This document shows positions 44,417 through 53,400 of a stretch of DNA of 64,000 bases, piece by piece. Positions within the stretch are counted from its first letter, which is position 1; the number at the start of each line of letters is the position of its first letter. The translations under genes were made by a program, and so were the position numbers. The notes beneath the pieces were generated by a model. That model saw only the letters and a program-made list of their open reading frames with translations, was not told where the DNA came from and made no database searches. Source of the DNA: Myxococcales bacterium (GTDB lineage Bacteria > Myxococcota_A > Polyangia > Nannocystales > Nannocystaceae); NCBI GenBank assembly GCA_020633295.1, contig JACKDW010000002.1, positions 868,001-932,000 of the forward strand, written 5' to 3'.

Positions 44417-44454
44417 TATAATTTAGGCAAAAAGATGTTAATTTGGAGTTGACA
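44417..44454 (+). promoter_or_regulatory. Promoter elements upstream of the histone-like gene
   Basis: A perfect TATAAT lies at 44417-44422 but its -35 position (about 44394) is poor. A perfect TTGACA lies at 44449-44454, with only a weak -10 (GTAGCT, 44472-44477) 17 nt on. Two overlapping promoters, or one with an A/T-rich UP-like region, are possible. Confidence 0.5.
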
Positions 44455-44513
44455 GCGCGCGTACGGGCTAGGTAGCTTTTGCTCACCGTTGCTCCTTAAG
44501 GAGGGAGAGAACG

Positions 44514-44969
44514 ATGCTCGATGATGCCACGCAGGCCGCGCCGGCCGCGCCGGCTGACAAGAAGTCAGCCAAGAAAAAGACCGCCAAGAAAAAAGCGACC
44601 AAGAAAAAGGCCGCCAAGAAGAAGGCTGCCAAGAAGAAGGCCGCCAAGAAGAAGGCGACCAAGAAAAAGGCTGCCAAGAAGAAGGCCGCCAAGAAGGTGA
44701 CCAAGACGGCCGCCAAGAAGAAGGCGACCAAGAAGAAGGCCGCCAAGAAGAAGGTCGCCAAGAAGAAGGCGACCAAGAAGAAGGCCGCCAAGAAGAAGGC
44801 CGCCAAGAAGAAGGTCGCCAAGAAGAAGGCCGCCAAGAAGAAGGTCGCCAAGAAGAAGGCGACCAAGAAGAAGGCCGCCAAGAAGAAGGCGACCAAGAAG
44901 GCCGCCAAGAAGAAGGCGACCAAGAAGGCGACCAAGAAGGCCGCCAAGAAGGCCGCCAAGAAGAAGTAG
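44514..44969 (+). CDS. Histone H1-like Lys/Ala-rich DNA-binding protein
   Basis: 151 residues. After a short acidic/Ala head (MLDDATQAAPAAPADKK) the entire protein is built of repeats of the type AAKKK, ATKKK and AKKVAKK, the signature of histone H1-tail-like proteins that bind and compact DNA. A very strong ribosome binding site (AAGGAGGG, 44498-44505) precedes the ATG, fitting an abundant product. Low-complexity repeats make the exact length prone to slippage or assembly error. Transcribed alone. Confidence 0.9.
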   Translation: MLDDATQAAPAAPADKKSAKKKTAKKKATKKKAAKKKAAKKKAAKKKATKKKAAKKKAAKKVTKTAAKKKATKKKAAKKKVAKKKATKKKAAKKKAAKKKVAKKKAAKKKVAKKKATKKKAAKKKATKKAAKKKATKKATKKAAKKAAKKK

Positions 44970-44999
44970 TTCACCAGACGACCGCATCTGGTGCGCTAG

Positions 45000-45030
45000 A
45001 AGACCGCCGTGGGCCACCCGCGGCGGTCTT
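45000..45030 (+). terminator. Hairpin after the histone-like gene
   Basis: A 14-bp stem with one G-U pair (45000-45013 with 45017-45030) and a 3-nt loop, 30 nt past the stop; no T run follows. Confidence 0.6.
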
Positions 45031-45151
45031 CGTGTATCTGGGACTAGCAGGCCGAAAACCGCCGCGCGGCCGCGAGCGTGTCCCGAACGCCCGAAGACGG
45101 TGTAGAAGGCGCAGTAGGCCCACTACAACGTTCGGGCTTCGCGGCCGAGAC

Positions 45152-45895
45152 CTAATCCCGCGCCGGCAACACTGCGGAGAGCGCGCGAAGATTGGCGTAG
45201 TTGCGATGGCCCGCGAACAACACCGTGGTCGGCGCCTCCCCCTCGTCAAGCTCAAGCGCGAGTTCTTCCGCCAATGGCCCCAAGCGCTCCGTAGCGCCAG
45301 CGCTGTCGACGCGCAGCCAGCAATTTTCGAACGAGCGACGCAGTAGACGGCCCGTGAGATCGAAGGTCGAGACGAGGTTCACAACCCCATACTCGCGGGC
45401 GAGCGCGGACAGCTCGCGGTCCTCCCACAGGCCCTCCGCCTCCCAGATGAGCTCGATCCCGCGCTCACGCTGCGCGTGAAAGAACGCGCGAAGTCGTTTC
45501 ATGCCCACCGGCCCTGGCGTGAGCCCCGCAGGAGTCCGTAGAACGATTTTCTGGGTGCCGAGCGCCTCCGCGCACGCCAGCGTCGTGTCCCACGCGGCCT
45601 GGACCTCCGGCGTCTCCTGAAGACGCCCAAAACGCAGGGGCTCACCCGGGAGCGCGCGCGTCCCGAGCGCGCGCAGGCCGTCGTCCGGGCCGTGCGTCAC
45701 GAGGTGCCAGGCATAAGGGATGACCTCGGCGCGGGGATGCAGCTCCTGAATCTTGCTAGCGAGCCGACGCGCGGCCGCCTGACGCGGGGGGTTGAGCAAC
45801 GTGGAGCGCAGCACGACGAAGTCGACCGAGTCGGCGGCGCGTGCGGCTTGCAAGCCGCGTTCGTCGGAGAGGATGACGCCGAGCTTCGTTGGCAT
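45152..45895 (-). CDS. DUF72 family protein
   Basis: 247 residues from the ATG at 45895 (MPTKLGVILSDERG); an upstream ATG at 45916 adds seven residues. The layout fits DUF72/YecE TIM-barrel-like proteins: an early FVVLRSTLLNPPR strand, FGRLQETPEVQAAWDTTL, a PVGMKRLRAFFHAQRERGIE helix, IWEAEGLWEDRELSALAREY and a C-terminal FAGHRNYANLRAL close to the family's FNN segment. Function of the family is unknown. It is divergent from the transaldolase gene, 103 nt away. Confidence 0.75.
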   Translation of the reverse strand: MPTKLGVILSDERGLQAARAADSVDFVVLRSTLLNPPRQAAARRLASKIQELHPRAEVIPYAWHLVTHGPDDGLRALGTRALPGEPLRFGRLQETPEVQAAWDTTLACAEALGTQKIVLRTPAGLTPGPVGMKRLRAFFHAQRERGIELIWEAEGLWEDRELSALAREYGVVNLVSTFDLTGRLLRRSFENCWLRVDSAGATERLGPLAEELALELDEGEAPTTVLFAGHRNYANLRALSAVLPARD

Positions 45896-45998
45896 GGCTC
45901 GGTGCTCGTACCACATGCGGTCACGCTCGCGCTCGTGATTCGACGACGCCCGCTCCGTTGACACCGCCGGCGCGCCGTGTGCTACCAACGGCCCCGCG

Positions 45999-46649
45999 AT
46001 GAAGCTGTTTATCGACACGGCAGATGTGCAGGAGATCCGCGACGCGGCCTCCCTGGGCCTCCTTGATGGCGTCACGACCAACCCGACGCTCGTGGCTCGC
46101 GTCGGACGCCCGATGCGCGAGGTGTTGACCGAGATCTGCGAGATCGTCTCGGGTCCCGTCAGCGGCGAGGTGCTGGCGACGACCTACGACGAGATGCTGG
46201 TCGAGGCGCGCGAGCTCGCGAGCATCGCCCCCAACATCGTCGTCAAGATCCCGCTGATCGCCGACGGCCTGCGCGCGGTGAAGACGCTGACGCAGGAGGG
46301 CATCAAGACCAACGTGACGCTGTGCTTCTCGCCGATCCAGGCGATGCTCGCGGCCAAGGCCGGCGCGACGTACATCTCGCCGTTCGTCGGGCGGCTCGAC
46401 GACGTCGGCCACGAGGGCATGGAGCTCGTCGATCAGATCCTCGAGATCTACGGGAACTACGAGGTCGACACGCAGGTGCTGGTGGCCTCGGTGCGCTCCC
46501 CGAATCATGTCCTTACGGCCATGCGCATGGGCGCCGACGTCGCGACGATCCCGTTCAACGTCATCGGCCAGCTCATCAAGCACCCGCTGACCGACGTCGG
46601 GCTCGCGCGCTTCATCGAGGACGGCCGCAAGATCAAGCAGGAGGCCTAG
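45999..46649 (+). CDS. Transaldolase / fructose-6-phosphate aldolase family
   Basis: 216 residues, the short TalC/FSA type. N-terminal MKLFIDTADVQEIRDA, substrate motif GVTTNPTLVAR, Schiff-base Lys in NIVVKIPLIADGL (near residue 86), TNVTLCFSPIQAMLAAKAGA and SPFVGRLDDVG. It moves a dihydroxyacetone unit between sugar phosphates in the pentose phosphate pathway; aldolase and transaldolase members cannot be told apart here. The stop overlaps a hairpin (46649-46680). Confidence 0.93.
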   Translation: MKLFIDTADVQEIRDAASLGLLDGVTTNPTLVARVGRPMREVLTEICEIVSGPVSGEVLATTYDEMLVEARELASIAPNIVVKIPLIADGLRAVKTLTQEGIKTNVTLCFSPIQAMLAAKAGATYISPFVGRLDDVGHEGMELVDQILEIYGNYEVDTQVLVASVRSPNHVLTAMRMGADVATIPFNVIGQLIKHPLTDVGLARFIEDGRKIKQEA

Positions 46650-46680
46650 CAGGTCGCCGGGGCGACGCTCCGCGACCTGC
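46649..46680 (+). other. Hairpin between the transaldolase gene and trmB
   Basis: GCAGGTCGC (46649-46657) pairs perfectly with 46672-46680 around a 14-nt loop. It starts on the last base of the stop codon and lacks a T run; it might act on mRNA stability or termination. Confidence 0.35.
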
Positions 46681-46698
46681 ATCGCAGCGGACGCGGCG

Positions 46699-47364
46699 AT
46701 GCGCGGCATCCGTCAGCACGTCAACCCGCTCGGGCTCAAGTACATGGAGCCGCGAGCGCGGCCGCTCGCGCGCCCAGATCACCTGGCGCGGGGCTGTCGC
46801 GTCGAGGTCGAGCTCGGCTGCGCCGACGCGGACTTCAGCTTCGAGCTGGCGGCGAAGCGACCCGAGCGCTGGGTGGTCGGGCTCGAGATCCGCGAGGCCT
46901 GCGTGGCGCGGAACCAGAGGCGCGCGCGCGCGGAGGGCCTGCGCAACATCTCGTTCGCCTACGTCAACATGAACGTCGACCTCGACCGCGTGTTCCCGCC
47001 CGCGTCGGTCGATCGCTTTCACCTGCTGTTCCCGGACCCGTGGTTCAAGTCGCGGCATCGAAAGCGACGCGTCGTCGAGCCGGCGCTGCTGGCGACGCTG
47101 CGCCAGCAGCTGCGCGCCGACGGTGAGCTGCACTTCGCGAGCGACGTGTTCGCGGTCGCGCTGGCGGCCATGTCGGAGATCGAGGATCCGTCCCAGGAGC
47201 AGCTCGGGCTGCGCAACCTCGCGGGCGAGTGGAGCTTCTGGCGCGGGAACCCGATGCCCGCCGCGAGCCGACGCGAGCGCACCACGCTCGCGCGCGGCCA
47301 GCGAGTGTGGAGGATTCGCTACGGGCTCAACCCGCCGGCGTTGAGCCCGGCGCGCTCGCGTTGA
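46699..47364 (+). CDS. trmB: tRNA (guanine-N7-)-methyltransferase
   Basis: 221 residues. SAM site VEVELGCADADFSFELA, then VVGLEIREACVARN, the catalytic LLFPDPWFKSRHRKRRVV (near residue 115) and a C-terminal substrate segment GLRNLAGEWSFWR. It methylates G46 of tRNA. The gene is 49 nt after the transaldolase gene, and its 3' end overlaps the opposing gene by 38 nt. Confidence 0.93.
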   Translation: MRGIRQHVNPLGLKYMEPRARPLARPDHLARGCRVEVELGCADADFSFELAAKRPERWVVGLEIREACVARNQRRARAEGLRNISFAYVNMNVDLDRVFPPASVDRFHLLFPDPWFKSRHRKRRVVEPALLATLRQQLRADGELHFASDVFAVALAAMSEIEDPSQEQLGLRNLAGEWSFWRGNPMPAASRRERTTLARGQRVWRIRYGLNPPALSPARSR

Positions 47365-47866
47365 GCGTTTCGAAGTCGGGGAGCGGGAAGGCGTCCTCGA
47401 GCTCGACGCAGCGCGCGGTCCGTCCTTCCTCCTTGCGCGCGAGCTCGTCGTCGCCGGCCGCCTCGGCCTCGGTGACCCGCTCCGCGACCGCGTCGACGCA
47501 GGAGCAGAAGCTCAGCGACTGCTTGCGCACGACATCGTCGCCGCAGGTCTCCGCGTGACGGTCGAGGCTCCAGCGCAGGAACGGCCCGCGGCAGTCGAGC
47601 GACGGGTACTCGACCGCGAGCACGCACTCGCACAGCGCTTGATCGCGCTCGAGCTGCATGAGCTCGCTGCACACGGTCTGCAGGTAGCCATCCTCTTGAC
47701 GAAGGCGCGCGTCGTACTCGCGAGCCTCGCCGCGGATCGTGCCGATGAACATCGGCACCGTGAGCCAGGCGATGAGCAGGACGATCGGCAGCGCGATCAA
47801 GACTCCCAGCAAGAGATCGCGTCCGCGCGAGCGCGGTGGTGCGTCGAGGTCCGCGAGGGTCGGCAT
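47327..47866 (-). CDS. Membrane-anchored Cys-rich protein, function unknown
   Basis: 179 residues. Cytoplasmic head (MPTLADLDAPPRSRGR), one hydrophobic helix DLLLGVLIALPIVLLIAWLT (residues about 17-36), then an extracytoplasmic domain with eight cysteines (QTVCSEL, ALCECVLAVE, LDCRGP, AETCGDDV, SFCSCVDAV, ARCVEL), probably disulfide linked. No family is recognised. The C-terminal coding end overlaps that of trmB by 38 nt. Confidence 0.75.
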   Translation of the reverse strand: MPTLADLDAPPRSRGRDLLLGVLIALPIVLLIAWLTVPMFIGTIRGEAREYDARLRQEDGYLQTVCSELMQLERDQALCECVLAVEYPSLDCRGPFLRWSLDRHAETCGDDVVRKQSLSFCSCVDAVAERVTEAEAAGDDELARKEEGRTARCVELEDAFPLPDFETLNASAPGSTPAG

Positions 47867-48097
47867 GCCGTGAAAAGCATAGTCCGGAACCGGACCTCAG
47901 CGACCGTTGAGTTTGCGGGGACCCCGCGCCCGCGCGCCGGATGAAACGCTGCTTCCACGACCCCGTCAGGCCTCCGCGGCTCGGTGGCAAAGGGGCTTGT
48001 GAAGCAGCGGGGAGCGTATGATACTCCGCTACAACCCTGTCACGCCGACTTGGACGCTCGTCCAGGGTCGCCTGCCTCGAAAAAGGTCTCGAAGGTG

Positions 48098-48823
48098 ATG
48101 CAGATTCTCCGCCCTGCTCTGTCCGCCACGCTCGCGTTGACGCTCGTTGCGCTGCCGACCAATTCCGCCCTCGCCCAGCAGCCCGCTGGGGGCGCAGCGG
48201 ACGCTCAGCCGGCCGGCGCCGATCCGAACGCCGAGACAGACCCGGCGGCCGAGGGCGAAGGCGCTGAGGGTGAGGGTGCTGAGGGCGCCGAGGGCGAGGG
48301 CGCCGAGGGCGAGGGCGCCGAGGGCGAGGGCGCCGAGGGCGAGGGCGCCGAGGGCGAGGGCGCCGAGGGTGAAGAGGGCGAGGGTGAAGAGGGCGAGGGT
48401 GAAGAGGGCGAGGGTGAAGAGGGCGAGGGTGACGGCGCGATCGCGGTCACCGGCCCCGAGGGACCTGTCGATGACGACACGCCGACCGAGCCGAAGATCG
48501 GCAAGTGGCCGGCCAAGGGCACAGGGATGTTGATCTCGGGCGGCGTGCTGCTCGGGCTCGGCACCGCCGGCCTGATCACGTCGATCTTGCTCACGAATTG
48601 CCCGGAGCCGGCTAATTCGATCGGCTGCAAGAATCAACACAACCGAGACTTCCTGGTCCCGATCTCGGCGTCGGTGATTACGGTCGGCATCGTGCTGCTC
48701 GCCGTGGGCGGGGCGAACGCGGCGAAGTACAAGCGCTGGCGCGAGTCGAGCGGCCCCAAGCAGGCGCTCGTGCCGACCTTCAACCGTCAGAGCGCCGGGC
48801 TGGCGTACACGCTCAAGTTCTGA
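48098..48823 (+). CDS. Exported protein with acidic EGEGA repeats and membrane helices
   Basis: 241 residues from the ATG at 48098 (signal peptide MQILRPALSATLALTLVALP, cleavage near NSALA). Residues about 50-115 are tandem EGEGA and then EGEGE repeats from 15-bp DNA units. After a Thr/Pro linker, two hydrophobic segments follow (GTGMLISGGVLLGLGTAGLI and VPISASVITVGIVLLAVGG) and a basic tail. Similar designs, low-complexity extracellular stalk plus two helices, are common in myxobacterial envelope proteins. Function unknown. Confidence 0.8.
   Translation: MQILRPALSATLALTLVALPTNSALAQQPAGGAADAQPAGADPNAETDPAAEGEGAEGEGAEGAEGEGAEGEGAEGEGAEGEGAEGEGAEGEEGEGEEGEGEEGEGEEGEGDGAIAVTGPEGPVDDDTPTEPKIGKWPAKGTGMLISGGVLLGLGTAGLITSILLTNCPEPANSIGCKNQHNRDFLVPISASVITVGIVLLAVGGANAAKYKRWRESSGPKQALVPTFNRQSAGLAYTLKF
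48251..48432. repeat. 15-bp tandem repeat coding for EGEGA/EGEGE
   Basis: Units GAGGGCGAGGGCGCC (five or so) pass into GAGGGCGAGGGTGAA (about five). In frame inside the acidic-repeat protein. Confidence 0.85.
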
Positions 48824-48848
48824 CGCTCGCCGTTCGCATCGCGAACGA

Positions 48849-50372
48849 TCAGCCCAGGTCGCGCAGCGCGATCTGGGCTGCGTTGTATCCGCACATGCCG
48901 TGCACGCCGGCGCCTGGGTGAGCGTAGCTCGAGCACAGGTAGAGGCGGCGAACCGGCGTGCGATAGCGAAAGTACGGGAACACGGGGCGGAAGATCAGCT
49001 GCCGGTGCCAGGCGTTCGACCCGCCGCCCAGGTCGCCGCCGACGAGGTTTGCGTCCATGTCTTGAAGGTCAGGTGGCGTGACGACCCGACGGGCGCGCAC
49101 GAGCGCGCGGAACCCAGGCGCGAGCGCCTCGATGCGCGCGTCGACGCGGTCGGCGAAGGCCTCGGCCTGGTCCCGCCACCCCCCGGGCAGGCTCGGCGGC
49201 ACGCGCGAGTAAGCCCAGAGCGTGTGCCCCCCCTCGGGCGCGCGCGTGGGGTCCGCGACGCTCTGCTGCCCGATCACGAGGTACGGGTTGTCCGGGAGCG
49301 CGCCGCCTCGCACCTGCTCGGTGAAGCGCTGGAGGTCGTCGAGGCTGTCGCCGGCGTGCACGACAGCGGCGCGGCGGGCCTCCGGGATCGCCCACGGGAC
49401 CGGAGCCGAGAGCGCCCAGTCGACCTTGAAGGTGCCCCAGCCGCGGGGGAAGCGTCGCATCTTGCGGACCACGCGGCCCGGGATGTGCTGGCGCTCCACG
49501 AGGTCGAGGAACAGCGCGGGCGCGCCGGTGTTGGCGAACACGGCTCGCGTCGCGCGGAGCTGCTGACCGTCCGCGAGCTCGACCCCGCGCGCGCCCTCGC
49601 CGTCGACGAGCACCCGCGCGACGCGGGCGCCGAGGCGCACCGCGCCGCCGTGACGCTCGAGCACGCGCACGAGCGCGTCGGTGACTCGCTGCGCGCCCCC
49701 GCGGGGGATGCAGTAGCCGCCGGTCGTCGCGGTCAGGCCGAGCATGTACCCGAGGCCAGCTCCGAACACGTCGTCGGGCCCGACGTCGACGTGCAGCGCG
49801 AGGCCGGGGAGGACTCGGCGCGCGGCCGCGCTGCGGAACAGCCGGGTCGAGAGCCCGCGCCCGCTCGAGGTCAGGATCCGCGCGAGCCGCAGGAGGTCGA
49901 AGGGGAGCAGGCGCATCAGCGGCCGCAGGCTCGGCAGCGGGCGCAGGAGGAAGTCGAGCACGTCGCGCTCGACCTTGTGATGCCATCCGGCGAGCCGACG
50001 CCAGGCGTCGCCGTCGCGCGCGTCGCCGCCGAACAGCCCGGCGGTGACGTCGGCGTCGCGGGCGATGCTCGCCGCGCTGCCGTCGGGCGCGGGGTGACAG
50101 CTCTCGAGCTCCATGTTGAGCCACTCGAGCCCGGCGCCCTCGAGGTCGAGGTCGGCGAAGGCCGGGCTCGCCCTCGCGAAGGGGAAGAACGCGGCGCCGA
50201 CGTCGTGCACGTAGCCGGGCAGCGTCGCCTCCTCGGAGCCGAGCGCGCCGCCGGCCCGCGCGGGGTTGGCCTCGAGCACGAGCACGCGCAGCCCCGCGCG
50301 CGCGAGCATGCAGGCGGCGACGAGGCCGTTCGGGCCCGCGCCGACAACCAGTACGTCAGGGTCTGGAGACAT
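48849..50372 (-). CDS. FAD-dependent oxidoreductase, CrtI/PYROXD2-like
   Basis: 507 residues. N-terminal FAD-binding VLVVGAGPNGLVAACMLARA and VLEANPARAGGALGSEE, a middle GGYCIPRGGAQRVTDALVRV and a C-terminal YLCSSYAHPGAGVHGMCGYN, the layout of phytoene-desaturase-like enzymes. It probably oxidises or isomerises a hydrophobic substrate; carotenoid use is only a possibility, since no carotenoid genes adjoin. Ends of helices near residues 150-185 (LLRPLPSLRPLMRLLP) may contact membrane. Confidence 0.88.
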   Translation of the reverse strand: MSPDPDVLVVGAGPNGLVAACMLARAGLRVLVLEANPARAGGALGSEEATLPGYVHDVGAAFFPFARASPAFADLDLEGAGLEWLNMELESCHPAPDGSAASIARDADVTAGLFGGDARDGDAWRRLAGWHHKVERDVLDFLLRPLPSLRPLMRLLPFDLLRLARILTSSGRGLSTRLFRSAAARRVLPGLALHVDVGPDDVFGAGLGYMLGLTATTGGYCIPRGGAQRVTDALVRVLERHGGAVRLGARVARVLVDGEGARGVELADGQQLRATRAVFANTGAPALFLDLVERQHIPGRVVRKMRRFPRGWGTFKVDWALSAPVPWAIPEARRAAVVHAGDSLDDLQRFTEQVRGGALPDNPYLVIGQQSVADPTRAPEGGHTLWAYSRVPPSLPGGWRDQAEAFADRVDARIEALAPGFRALVRARRVVTPPDLQDMDANLVGGDLGGGSNAWHRQLIFRPVFPYFRYRTPVRRLYLCSSYAHPGAGVHGMCGYNAAQIALRDLG

Positions 50373-50400
50373 CGCGGGGTTAACCGTAGCGAACTTCCCA

Positions 50401-50448
50401 GGTGACTTTCTAGCTGACTTCCTAGGTGACTTCCTAGGTGACTTCGAA
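50401..50448. repeat. 12-bp tandem repeat at the SNF2 stop codon
   Basis: Four units of GGTGACTTCCTA (start 50401, 50413, 50425, 50437), with small differences. On the minus strand each unit reads GAA GTC ACC TAG, so the array repeats the last codons and stop of the SNF2 gene. Confidence 0.85.
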
Positions 50449-53400
50449 GCCGACGGTCGGCGAGGACAGCAGGTTCTCGATGTCCTCCATGGTCAGCTTC
50501 TTGCCCGTCGTGGTGTCGCGCCCGAGCGCGCTCTCGGCGATCTCGCGCTTGCGCGCGCCGAGCTCGACCATCTTCTGCTCGACCGTGTCCTCGCACACCA
50601 AGCGGTAGACGTTGACGGGCTTCTCCTGGCCGATGCGGTGGGCGCGGTCCGTGGCTTGATCCTCGACCGCGGGGTTCCACCAGGGGTCGTAATGGATGAC
50701 GGTGTCGGCGGCGGTCAGCGTGAGGCCGCTGCCGCCGGCCTTGAGGCTGATGAGGAACACGGGCGGGCCGACGGGCGACTGGAACTGGTTGACGAGCTCC
50801 TCGCGGTTCTTGGTCCCGCCGTGCAGCCAGAGGTACTCGATCTTGAGCTCGTCGAGCGCGGCGCCGATGAGCTTCTGCATCTCGACGAACTGGCTGAAGA
50901 CGAGGACCTTGTGGCCGCCGCCGATGATGTCGGCGATGAGCTCCTTGAACACCTCGAGCTTGGCCGAGGGCGGCAGCGTCGTGGCCTGCGGCAGGCCGAG
51001 CAGCTGCGGGTGACAGCAGACCTGACGCAGGCGCGTGAGCGCGGCGAGGATCGTCATCTGGGACTTGTCGAGACCGACCGTGTCGATCTTGCCCATGATC
51101 TCGTCCTTGGCCGCCTTGAGGATGCGGTTGTAGAGCCCGAGCTGAGTCTTGCCGAAGCGACAGAAGAGCGTCTGCTCGGTCTTCGGCGGCAGCTCCTTGG
51201 CGACGTCCTCCTTGCGCCGGCGCATGATGAAGGGCCGCACGCGCGCGCGCAGGGCCTCGAGCTGCTTGCGGTCGCCGTCCTCGATGGGCCGCACGTACGA
51301 CTTCTGGAATTCGCTGATCTTGCCGAGGAAGCCGGGCGCGAGGAAGTCGAAGATCGCCCAGAGGTCGACGAGGTGGTTCTCGACCGGCGTGCCGGTGAGC
51401 GCGATGCGGTGCTCGGCCTTGAGCTGCTTGGCCGACTTCGCGGTGCTCGTGGTCCAGTTCTTGATGTACTGGGCCTCGTCGAGCACGGCGTAGCGGAAGC
51501 GGACCTTGATCAGCTCCTCGATGTCGCGGCGCAGCAGCGCGTAGCTGGTGACCACGATGTCGCTCTTCTTGAGCAGGCGGCGGTTCTCGCTGCGGTCGGC
51601 GCCGTGCCACATGAGCACCGAGAGGCTCGGCGCCCACTTGCGGACCTCCTGGCGCCAGACGGAGAGCACCGAGGTCGGGCAGACGATCAGCGAGGGCGTG
51701 GGGCCCTCGTCCTCCTTGGCCTTGGTCAGCAGCGCGAGCGCCTGGACGGTCTTACCGAGACCCATGTCGTCGGCGAGGATCCCGGTCATGCCGTTGGTGT
51801 GCAGCTGCCACAGCCAGGCGAAGCCCGAACGCTGGTAGGGGCGCAGCTTGGCGTTGAGCGCCTTGGCCTTGCGCGGGCCCCGGGCGCTGCGCTGGCCCGT
51901 CATGTTGCTCATGAGCTTCTTGACCTCCTTGGCGACCTCGGCGGTCGGGACCGCGGTCAGGAGGCGCGCGAGCGTCCCGAGCTCGAGCGTGGTGATCTCG
52001 GCGTGACCCTGCTTGTCGAACTCGATCGCGCCCGCGGCCTCGGCGATCGGCTGGAGGATCTGCGCGTCGAGCTTGGCGACCGAGCCGTCGGCGAGCGTGA
52101 CCCAGCGCCGTCCGTCATGCAGCCAGCGGAGCAGGTCGCGGAAGCTGATGAGCCCGTCCTCGTTGTCGATCTGGACGGTCGCCTCGATGTCGAGCACCGA
52201 GCCGTTGCCGCCGGAGATCGAGATCCTGGGCGTGGGCGACTTGCTGCGGATCTTTGGGAGGTTCGGGATGCGCTTCTCCCAGGCCTCGGGGAGCAGCGGG
52301 ATGCCGACGATCATGAACTCGATCGCGGCGTCGTGCTCGGCGACGAAGGCCTCGTCCATGCTCGACCAGCGCACGCCCTGGGTCTTGAGGGTCTTGCGCG
52401 CGGCGCCCTCGGCGTCGAGGTCGCGATAGAACGAGATGGTCTGATCGTCGATCGTCGCGGCGTAGCGCGGCGTCTCGGGATCCGCGCCCTTGATCTCGAT
52501 CGTCACGTTGTCGTAGCGCGCCGCGAGCCGGACCTTGATGCGGGTGGCGTCGCCCTCGATGTTGGCGATGATCTGCGAGACCTCGCGCGAGTCCGAGGCG
52601 AGCGCGAACAGGTCGTGCTGCGGCACGCCGACGGTCTGCAGGCGATCCGAGAGCGAGTCCATCTGATCCGGGCCGACGCGGCTGTCCATGACGATGCGCG
52701 GCTGCTTGGCGATCGCCTCGAGCACCCAGGGCGGGGTCTCGGGGATCGTGAACATCTCGCCTGTCTCCGGGACCATGAACCACGTGGGCGAGCCGACGAT
52801 CACGCGGCCCTGATCGACCTCGAACACCCGATCGCTGCTGGGCTGCTCGAGGAACGCGTGCAGGTCGACGCCGGCGTCGGCGGCCCGCGGCTCGGCGCGC
52901 ACGCGCAGGACCAGCGGCTCGGCCTGGAACGTGAGCTTGCCGGTGCCCTTGAGGCTAACGCTCGAGTAGCGCGCGAAGTAGAGCAGCCCGGCGAGCGCGG
53001 CGTCGTCGAGGATGCTTACGCCGTCCTCGGTCTCGTCAACGGCCTGCTCGATGTAGCGCTCGATGTGATGATCGGCCGGCGACATCGTGTCGCCGAGGCT
53101 GCGACGCCGCCGCCCCCCCGCGGTCGGCGAGGCGCCGCCCTGGAACACGTGCACGTGCCAGCGCCCGCGACGGATGTCGATCTGGTAGCGACGCCCGCCG
53201 GTCGCCTCGTCGAGCCCGGCGACCCAGGGGTTCTGCGTCATCGTGATGTCGTCGCCCTGCTGGTACTGCTGACGCATGGTCAGCGCGAGCGCGACGGCGT
53301 GGTGACAGATCTTCTCCCATCCGTCACAGAAGGTCGGGCACGTGCAGCTCGCGACGAGCTCGGTGGTGCCGAGGCTGGGCTTGAGCCGCAGGGTCGCGGT

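Larger units (their letters stand above)
44196..44513. other. A/T-richer intergenic region before the histone-like gene
   Basis: 318 nt, clearly lower in GC than its surroundings. It holds the terminator at 44224-44249 and promoter-like elements at 44417-44422 and 44449-44454. No gene is seen. Confidence 0.6.

Noticed and set aside
44483..44974. Hydrophobic AAFLAAFLVAF frame on minus
   Set aside because: It is the mirror of the Lys/Ala codons of the histone-like gene, not a membrane protein; no ribosome binding site.
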